NCBI GenBank assembly: GCA_018350325.1
Contig: JAEVLN010000003.1
Coordinates: forward strand, 703,985-767,984
Source: Globodera rostochiensis
Taxonomy: Eukaryota; Nematoda; Chromadorea; Rhabditida; Heteroderidae
Direction: 5' to 3'
Length of the DNA: 64,000 bases
Shown: positions 56,485-64,000 of the stretch, in pieces
How positions within the stretch are numbered: position 1 is the first letter of the stretch
Layout of the letters: every line of letters begins with the position of its first letter
The notes under the pieces: generated by a model
The model's database searches: none
Told to the model about the DNA's origin: nothing
The model's input: only the letters and a program-made list of their open reading frames with translations
Made by a program: the position numbers and the translations under genes

Positions 56485-57195
56485 CTCAATGAACGCCTTC
56501 TGCACCATTTTGTCAATCTTCAACGGCTCATCGGTGACGGCGATGCCCTCAAAGTTGGCGGAATTGCTGAAGGCGGTCGACATGCCCAACTTGGCCAATG
56601 GTTCGTTCAGGTCATGCGTAGACTCCAGCTTGAACTTGGGCAACTCCACCTACAAAATAATATTAAATGTACAGAAAAAAATATTTGAAAAAATCGTCAA
56701 TCACCTGCACTTTAAGTTTACTACGTTTTTTAACCAGCTCCAGAAACGATTTCCCGTCCAATTTGGCCAACATTTTTGCCAGTCCAAAGCGCTCTTCGGC
56801 AACAGCACAAACATGAACATTTCACCACCTCTGTAGGGCATGCCGAGAAGTTGGAGCTGTAAATTTAGAAACGTTTTATTCTTTTTGTATAAAAGGAATT
56901 AAAAATCCGTTGCGCACCTCGTTATTCTCGAATTTATGAGCATGGCTGATCTGGACATTATGTCCAGCTAAAAATAGGGATAAAAAAAAATTTGAAGAGC
57001 TTCCCAACCTCCTCAGTGTTGTTCTCGTCAATGTGGAACGTCTTCTGCTTGGATTTGTGCGCGTTGAACTTGTTCGCCCATTCGCCTTTGAAGTAGACAG
57101 CGTTGGTCAACACCATCGCGCAGCAACTTCACCACGAAATCGCTTTGTTCCTCCAGAATCAAAGAATTGGCAGCGTCAGACGGGCGAGAATCCAT
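56485..57195 (-). pseudogene. Serpin, broken (internal deletion, frameshift, no reactive-centre exon)
   Basis: The minus strand holds serpin blocks in order: helix A-like EEQSDFVVKLLR (57150-57110), then directly, in another frame, the strand block LTNAVYFKGEWANKFN and FHIDENNTEE (57090-57010), then LGMPYRGGEMFMFVLLPK, RFGLAKMLAKLDGKSFLELV, and LPKFKLESTHDLNEPLAKLG with AFSNSANFEGIAV and VQKAFIE. About 130 residues between helix A and LTNAVYFKG are missing with no intron in between. A one-base deletion near 56795 breaks LLPK from RFGLAKM. The exon for the reactive-centre loop and the C-terminal strands does not follow; the pol III repeat lies there instead. Serpins are suicide inhibitors of serine proteases, and this copy cannot be one. 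Single-base shifts could be sequencing errors; the deletion and missing exon cannot be explained that way. Confidence 0.8.
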
Positions 57196-58637
57196 TATTT
57201 AATTTGAATATTCAATACTAAACAATTAGTAATGTTTAGAGACCGCAATTTTGAAATGACCGTCCGGAATCCGGATTCCAAAAGTGAAAATAAAAGAGGA
57301 TTTTTTCTTGAGAATTCCATTTCACTTTTGGGAGGGGGGGAGGGAGGCGGTGACAATAGGCGACGCCGAGAAGAAATTTTGACCAATGGCAATTCTTTAG
57401 AAGGTGGAAAATGCGACAACAGAAAATGCGACACTAAAAAAATGTTTTTAAAAATTGAAAAACTTTTTAAACCTTATTTTTCTATTAATTTTTAATAAAT
57501 AATATATGTAATTGGTAATCCTTATATTAAAACAATTGCAAAAATGACCAGGGGAAATATAAATTGGGGCGCAATGCTAACAAAACGCATCGGCACCCGA
57601 GCGTTCACGAATCGGCAAGTTTCGGACCTCTTCCATGCTTAAAAAAGCTTCAAAAAATACGGCCATTTTTTAAAATTTTGGTTGCAAATCCCTTAACAAA
57701 TTGAGTCAAAAATTCAAAATTTTCTTGGCGGCGCCTATCGGCACCGCCGACCCCCTCCCACAGGAGTAAAGCAGAATTCTCAAAATTATGATTCTTTTAG
57801 CAATTTTACAATAAATTAAGAGGCTTAAAAAATTTCCACGTTTTTGACAAAATTTTCCACGTTTTTTCCACGGTTTTGAATTCGTTTTCCACGTTTTTGG
57901 ATTTTGTAGAACCCTGCCTGGTGGCCGAATGATTCGTTATGAAATTGGATGAAATTGCTTTGAAACAACAAATCCCCCCCCCCCCCCCCCCGCCCCCCCA
58001 ACACCCCATTCAAATTCACTTTTATGGATAGATGATCACAGCTTTCTTCCCTCCATGTTATGCGTTCCAGTTTATGTAATCGGATGCCAAAAAATGTCCG
58101 GAAACCGGAATTTCGGATCCAAAATGGCCGGAGATCCCGAAACCGAAATCCGGTTACATCCCTGATGTGTTCATGGCGACGGGCCCGCCTTATAGGGGAT
58201 GCTTCTGCGCAGAACCCAACCGCTTCCTCCTCTCTCCCTCAGAGCACTAATCGCCTCGGGGGCATTTATAAGGCGTAAATGGGTCACACATTTCCCAGTC
58301 CTCTTCCTTCCCCCCAGGGCTGCAGGAGACAGACGGACCCGATTTGCCGACAAATCTGCGCCGGACGCCTTGAAATTGGTGTAAAACATTTGTGTCGGGG
58401 ACGCCATTCGGCGGACGGGGACGAAGATTGATGAAGACGATCGGGGCGGGTGCCGGTGGCATTTTTCAACCCCGTCCAACGGGACAACCGATGGCGCCAT
58501 GTCCGGTGTCGGAGTTGCCGAGCCCAATTTTTTGGGCGTCTCCGATTTTAAGTCTCAAAACATTTTGAGATCCCCCCCCCCCCCTCTCTCCCGTTCCGTT
58601 TCCATTTGTCGGGGGTTCCCGTTTTTAATTTTCCCAA

Positions 58638-58976
58638 ATGCTTTACTCCCCATATCCAAATTGGTCGGGCATTCCCAACTCCTACTACTCTACTTGGAAG
58701 GCTAAAGGCTTCCCCAAAACTTTCTTCTTCTTCACCGACGCAGCTGCCGCCGCCACGACGCCGCGGAGAAAATTTGTGGCGCAAATTTCTGCTCGGACCC
58801 CCAATTACGACGTGCCCTCGGGGGGGGGGCGGGGTGCGCAAATCGATGCCTGTGCCCTGAAGGCGCAGTCAGTGTCAGCCAACATGCTTCTTGCCCCCAG
58901 GGGGGGGGGGCATCATCGGCTTCAGCAGGTCACCCGGCGGTTGGCAGCGGGAGAAAGTTGGGCGCGACGCGCGTAA
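58638..58976 (+). CDS. Possible coding exon, hypothetical
   Basis: ATG at 58638 opens 112 codons starting MLYSPYPNWSGIPNSYYSTW, with FTDAAAAATTPRRKFVAQIS further on and QSVSANMLLAP near the end. The aromatic/Ser/Pro-rich start looks like real protein, and a donor-like site (CCCAG|gggggg is poor) does not settle the end. The opposite strand is also open across part of it. No family recognised. Confidence 0.25.
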   Translation: MLYSPYPNWSGIPNSYYSTWKAKGFPKTFFFFTDAAAAATTPRRKFVAQISARTPNYDVPSGGGRGAQIDACALKAQSVSANMLLAPRGGGHHRLQQVTRRLAAGESWARRA

Positions 58977-59879
58977 AGAAAGCACATTAATTTCACCCTC
59001 GACGAGCACAGAGCAGCAACAGCAGCAGCAGCATCTTCAGTCAGCATGGAATTGTGAGATCCAGAAATGAGTCAGCCAGCGCCCCATTCTGTGGGCGATC
59101 CGACCCGTTTTTGTAAAAATTAAAATGTCGATGTACACGATTTGGTACCGTATCCCCTCAACTTCGCATTTACTGTACATTTTGTGCTGACATTTTTTAA
59201 ACGCAACCCTTACAGTACTCCCATCGAAGTCCGTATACTGTATGTTCTCAATGGAACATTACGGTTAGGAGTTGGACGGGACCACAGGTGTCGAATTGTT
59301 TTAAACTTTTTTCAAACAAACCATGTGAAAGCTCTTGAGAAGTTTATGCTATCATTAAGCTGTAGCTTTGCGATTGGACAAAGCTTAAAAACTGAAATCT
59401 CAAAAAAATTTCGTGCTTTTCTGGCTACAACTTTTGTGGGATTTATTCGATCACGAATGCGCGCGCATTATCCGGACAATTTCAAAACATTAATCACCGC
59501 CCGTCCCGTCAAATGTCTGGCGCCCGCCGCCGCAAATGCCCGCCACCCCACCGTTCTCAACACGTTTTTAAACTGGTAATATAAACAATTTAGGGGGGGG
59601 GGAGTTATAAATGATTAATTTTAATTTGTATCGCATTTCTCCTCTCCACTCAAAATGGCGAAATATTTTCTCGCCCGAATTCCTGTATATTCAAAATTGC
59701 GGAAACTTTGGATTGAAACAATCAAACTGCGATCAGAAGTTGTGATCGGCGCTAGATAATCAGACTGCGACCAGATTTGTGTGAACAGCGCCCAACAAAT
59801 GTTTTCAATCACACCAATCCAAAGTTTCCGATCAAATCAGGCTTTGATTAGATCAATTTAACCAAAAATTCTTTTACAA

Positions 59880-60290
59880 TTCCTATTTCCGATCATATCA
59901 ATCCAATAAAAATGTTTCCGATCAGATCAATCCAATAAAAATGTTTGCGTCAGATAATTTCCTAAAAGATAATTTTGATCAGATCAATTTGAACCAAAAA
60001 TTCTTTTACAATTCCCAACCCAATAAATGTTTTCGATCAGATCAACCAATAAATGTTTCCAATCAGATCAATCCAAAACAATGTTTTCAATCAGATCAAT
60101 CCAATAAAAATGTTTCCGATCAGATCAATCCAATAAAATGTTTCCCGATCAGATCAATCCAATAAAAATGTTTCCGATCAGATCAATCCAATAAAAATGT
60201 TTCCGATCAGATCAATCCAATAAAAATGTTTCCGATCAGATCAATCCAATAAAATGTTTCCGAATCAGATCAATTTCATGAAAAGCCCAC
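59880..60290. repeat. Tandem array, GATCAGATCAATCCAATAAAAATGTTTCC unit (29 bp)
   Basis: About a dozen copies of a 27-30 base unit, most regular between 60090 and 60260 and degenerating to the left. The open frame through it is a consequence of the repeat. Each unit contains GATCAGATC, so the array has many Sau3A-type GATC sites. Confidence 0.9.
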
Positions 60291-60484
60291 TTCCAGTCAC
60301 CAATGTTGCCCTTCTCAATGACGGATCACGCACAGAATACCCATTTTTGGGTGTGTGGTGTAATCGCCCGCGCAAAAATTGCGGACGGACACACAAACAC
60401 CCAACGGTTTTTCGATCGCGCCCGAGGGCTTGTTTAGGTTTTGCTGAGTTTGTTCATCGTCCAAGAATAGAAACCCTTCAGACA

Positions 60485-60776
60485 ATTTTGTTAACGCTGC
60501 ATTTACGTGCGAAAATTGCCCGCTGGCGTTATTGAAAATTGGCTAATTATTTTTTTAGGGATTTTTTTTTTTCGAGAAATTCTGAATATTGTTCCTTATT
60601 TTGACGATTTTTATACCCAAAATTTTTAAAATTTAGTATGATTTAACTATATTTCAATGAGTAGTTTTTCAAACATCTCAATTCACTCGTTTCAATTTGT
60701 ACAAAATCCGACATCCAACCAAATAGTAAATGCCCTGGGGCGCAAATCTGCTCGAGGACCGGTTTCCTGAACTGCC
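60485..60776 (+). repeat. Dispersed repeat, copy B
   Basis: Matches 53366-53664 in the same orientation over about 290 bases, diverging after CTGAACTGCCC. Also flanked by different sequence on the left, so the unit boundaries are near 60485 and 60776. Confidence 0.92.
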
Positions 60777-61433
60777 CGCAAGCGAGTCAAGAGTCTCGAC
60801 TGGCGGGAGTAACGTAAAGCCCATCAGAGAAACCGGCTTTTGATGAACCCCCAATCAAAACAAAACAATATATAAATATAAATACTAATTTCCATCTTCA
60901 TCCATTTTTATAATGAATCCCGTAGCAGAAAAAAAGATAAAGATCAGCGCGCAGCCCCGAATCGATTTCCGGCACTTTTCTTTGTTAACATTTTTATTTT
61001 TATGTGTTTTAAATTTGTTTAGATTTAAAAACCCATTTTTTTGGGGGGATCATAAACAGAACGCCACGCAAACAATGAGGGCTCGGAATCGAAGGTGGAC
61101 AGAAGCAGCAGCAGCAGCAATTCCATTTCAAAATGTCTTCTTTCACACCGCATTTGTGCTGCTGCATTTGGTGGACAGAGAAGGTTCGAGATTGAGTCTA
61201 CAGAACGGCGCCAAACCGAATTTTCGGGATTGGAATCTCGGCTAATTCCCGAGCTCGACCTAATCCCGAAATTCCCCCAAATACAAAAAGGACTAAAACT
61301 TAAATTAAAACTTCAAATTTGGGGGGGGGGGGGGACGGGCACATCGAATTAAAAAACAACCCTTTAAAAAGACACAAATGCGTGCCCGACTGCCTATCCA
61401 AATTGCTGAACTTCAGTTCTAGCCTGTACCTCC

Positions 61434-64000
61434 ATGTCCGGTTCGGTTATGCCTGGCCTATCGTCCAGTCCACTTGCATGGCCCAGCGGTGGCGGCGGCG
61501 GTGGCGGCGCCGGGGCGGCCCGAGCGGCGCCAAATCTGCCGTTGAGCCCAATTGGTGCCGAAAATCGAGTGGAGGCGCCGGCGCCCGCGGTTGGGCAACA
61601 GGCAAAAGGTCGGCGCCATCGTGGAAATTCAGAAAATTTATATAAAAAAAAAAAAAATGCAAAATTCGGATTTTAGGGTATACACATTTCTTTTAGCATT
61701 ACTTGGCCCTCGGGTGACAATCGCCGAGTTCGGCTCGGACGGGTACAACAGCCAGGGCGGTGGCCCCGTGCCGGACGGTCAGGCGCCAAATTTTTCGGCA
61801 ATTTTAAAAACATTTTAATGGCGGGCGCTTTTTTTCAGCAATTTCGCTGAACTGCGACTTTGAAGGGCAGCAACCTTGCTGCTGGGCCAATGTGCCGACG
61901 CCGACGGACGACCAAATTGATTGGGTCCAGGTGGAGGGCCAACCGCAAAGTTCCGTTTTGCCGAGGAATGTCAGTGTCGACGGAAAATATTTGGTCCATT
62001 TTTGTTACAAATATTTGTGAAAATTTATAGGCGATTATGCGGATATTAACTCCGGACTTACAAATTAGGGGGGAGAGGGGGGAACGAACTCGGGCGGGAG
62101 TTTCAAAAACCTTCCAAATCTTGGAGAAAAACGTTGTGACTCATTCAGCATTTTTTGTATAAAATTTGAGACGCTCAAAAAATGTCGATGATCTCTTGTT
62201 TAGAGTCCGGGCTCAAACTTGAAAAAATAGGTCTTGGTTCGAGAATCTTGAAAAGCTTTCACTCTCTCAAAGGTCGTCGAGAAGAGAACGCAAACGAGAC
62301 TCGAGAATCTCAATACGGATTATATTTTTGCATATTTTTAGCGCAAACAATTGAAGTTTCGATTTGTCGTTGTGTTGGTCCTTTTCTTTTTTGACTATTT
62401 TTAAATCGCATATTTTGGCACACTTTTGACTAAATATTCTTTAACAAAAAATGCAATAAAAACAAAAATATTTTGGTGGCAAAAGCTTAAAAAATGTTGT
62501 AAAAAGCTCGCCAATTTTTGCAGGTTGCTTACGCAAGTGCGGCAGCGCCGTCTGACGAAGCTCAGCTGTCTTCGTGTGCCATTGCATGTGCCAGCACGTC
62601 GATCCGAGTTCGGGCCAGGTACGGTTTGGTCCGTTTGTTTGTCCGACAGTTTCAGAAAATTCGAAAAATAAAATTTTGTAAATTTTAGGCATATGCAAAC
62701 TTCGAATGTATTGCTGCAAGTCTGCCAGAGAGAGTGAGTTTTTGGGGGAAATGTCACAGCTTTTTGTGGCATAATTAAAGAACGAATCAATTTTAAATTA
62801 AATTAACTTTAAATTTATATTAATTATTAATTGGCCAACATGCAAAGAAGTGCACTTCATTACAATGTTGTGTATTCAATTTAATAATTTTACTTTCTTT
62901 ATCAATTATTTAAAAAAAAATTCAAATTATTTATTTAAATAAAAATTCACCAATTCCATAATATTTCAATTTAATTTTTAATATTATTATTAATTATTTT
63001 TGAAAGAAAGATTACACAATTACCTATATTTTGTAGATAAATAGCCAACCATTAAGGTCATTTCCGCCCTCGTTGGGGTTCAACCCGTTGCTGAACTGTC
63101 AGGAGTTCCCGACCTCCTCCGGTCGGATGATCAACACCGAGTTGGTGCTGCCAAAAGCTTCTTACGTGGACGTGAGTTTTTTTTGTTTTTATGTTTAGTT
63201 TTGGCATTTTTAAAATTTACCTTTGACCTTCCATATTTACTCTGTTTAAGATTATCTTTGTTGCCAGCAATTTCATTGGCGAACGGGGCGATGTTGTGCT
63301 ACTCGACGATATTCAAGTATAGTAAATTTTGTCCTAATTGGATACTGTAAAATATAGGTTACCGTATTATATATACGGTGCTCCGGGTGATAGAAATTGC
63401 TAAAATTTCAAGTTTTTAAATTTAATGATCACGTGACAAAAACCCATCCCTTTCAAAATATGGAATTACCCAAAACCACGGAATACGGAACGGAATGCCA
63501 TCCCCGGTGGACACACAATACTGTACGTACATCTCTCTGTTTGTAGATACTGTATGACAGTAATCCGCCCGATTGCGGTGCCCCATCGACCACAACAACG
63601 ACAACAACCACATTCGTGCCGATAACGATGGTGCCGAAGAAGAAACAGAAAACGGAGAAGAAAAGGTAACAAAAAAATACATATATCGTACCTTTACCGT
63701 ATCCCGATGGTTTGTTTGAAAATTACAGTAAGAGTTCGGACAAGACAATCATGGAGGTGGACAGTCACGGGCGCGAGGTGGACGAGGACACGGAGGACGA
63801 TGACGGGCCAGACAAAGTGCGCCGTGCCGAACTGATTCCCCAGGTGGACGGAGGCCAAAACGCGGCACAATCGGCCGCAGCAAAGGGCGTGGAAGGTGTG
63901 ATTTATTTTTGGCATTTTTTGGCCGATTTGGTTTAGCAAATTTATTAATTAAGCCTTAAAAGCTTCGTCAACCACTTCCACCACATTGACGACACCTCGG
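61434..64000 (+). CDS. MAM-domain extracellular protein (3' end outside window)
   Basis: Exons at about 61434-61608, 61693-61797, 61841-61980, 62524-62625, 62688-62731, 63038-63173, 63251-63319, 63547-63665, 63730-63895 and onward. After a Gly/Ala/Pro-rich lead comes a MAM-type domain: LNCDFEGQQPCCWANVPTPT, DDQIDWVQVEG, SSCAIACASTSIRVRAR, NVLLQVCQRE, then FVASNFIGERGDVVLLDDIQ, the typical MAM ending. Next are a Thr-rich segment (PSTTTTTTTT), a Lys-rich segment and an acidic one (EVDEDTEDDDGPDKVRR). MAM domains are extracellular adhesion modules with conserved cysteines. An alternative start at 61657 (MQNSDFRVYTFLLALLG) would give a signal peptide; the upstream Gly-rich exon also splices in phase to 61699. 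The gene continues past 64000. Confidence 0.7.

Larger units (their letters stand above)
57196..61433. other. Repeat-rich spacer with uncertain ORFs
   Basis: Holds long C/G homopolymers (57967-57990, 58571-58584, 58824-58834), a CCGGAAACCGGAATT self-similar patch (58075-58165), the GATCAGATCAATCC array (59880-60290), the second copy of the dispersed repeat (60485-60776) and CGGGATT/ATCCCGA words near 61220-61280. A small CAG-rich segment (59010-59040) and an exon-like segment ending AGAAG|gttcga at 61183 may belong to the downstream gene. Confidence 0.5.

Noticed and set aside
57967..57990. Long C homopolymer as a functional element
   Set aside because: Many G/C runs occur in this window and vary between duplicate copies, so they are likely slippage-prone tracts or sequencing noise.
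58171..58527. 118-codon minus-strand ORF
   Set aside because: GC-rich sequence open in several frames on both strands. No family signal and no convincing splice sites.
59941..60165. Asn/Gln-rich protein encoded by the 29-bp array
   Set aside because: The frame is open only because the repeat unit lacks stops, and the unit length varies and breaks phase.

Overview
The window is nuclear DNA of a nematode. Coding exons are GC-richer, split by many short introns (often 42-60 nt) with T-rich ...TTTCAG/TTTTAG acceptors, and sit in AT-rich spacer. Several genes (mL63, citrate synthase, HSP10, HSP60, COQ10, PAM16, COMM protein) have a strong 3' splice acceptor a few to about 50 nt before the start ATG with no upstream exon, which is the signature of spliced-leader trans-splicing. 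At least four introns need a GC donor to restore conserved protein. With the SPRY gene of the SPRYSEC/RanBP9 type, this suggests a plant-parasitic cyst nematode (Globodera/Heterodera-like). That placement is inference; all identifications are by eye from remembered families, with no search run.

Layout. 1-4.3 kb (+): 3' part of a Sec31/SRA1-domain gene, then a mitochondrial ribosomal mL63-like gene. 4.6-13.9 kb (-): an unrecognised TPR-repeat gene whose promoter and first exons are tandemly duplicated (2.9 kb, about 99% identical). 13.9-17.9 kb: spacer with short inverted-repeat elements. 17.9-25.0 kb (+): a PPEF-type calmodulin-binding/EF-hand protein phosphatase with an N-myristoylation start, and a long Ser/Pro-rich ORF inside its first intron. 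25-30 kb: a repeat field with an approx. 0.83 kb direct duplication, one copy of which carries a 1.44 kb TA-flanked terminal-inverted-repeat element. 30.1-41.6 kb: a mitochondrial/housekeeping cluster: citrate synthase (+), ribosomal protein eL29 (-) with a small ORF nested in its intron on the other strand, HSP10 (-) and HSP60 (+) head to head around heat-shock elements, then COQ10 and PAM16 (+) in operon-like spacing. 41.9-47.5 kb (-): CNOT1, the CCR4-NOT scaffold, without its N-terminal half. 48.7-51.2 kb: a COMM-domain protein (+) and a SPRY protein (-). 51-57 kb: repeats, the 3' end of a mitochondrial M41 (paraplegin/AFG3-like) protease, two tandem units with tRNA-like pol III boxes, and a broken serpin. 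57-61 kb: repeats and uncertain ORFs. 61.4-64 kb (+): a MAM-domain extracellular protein running off the window.

The citrate synthase to PAM16 block is functionally coherent (TCA cycle, matrix chaperonin pair, import-motor regulator, ubiquinone chaperone). The remaining genes look like ordinary neighbours. The most unusual parts are the TIR element with its natural empty site, the self-similar short palindromic elements, the nested ORF in the eL29 intron, and the eroded serpin/M41 locus with its pol III repeat.
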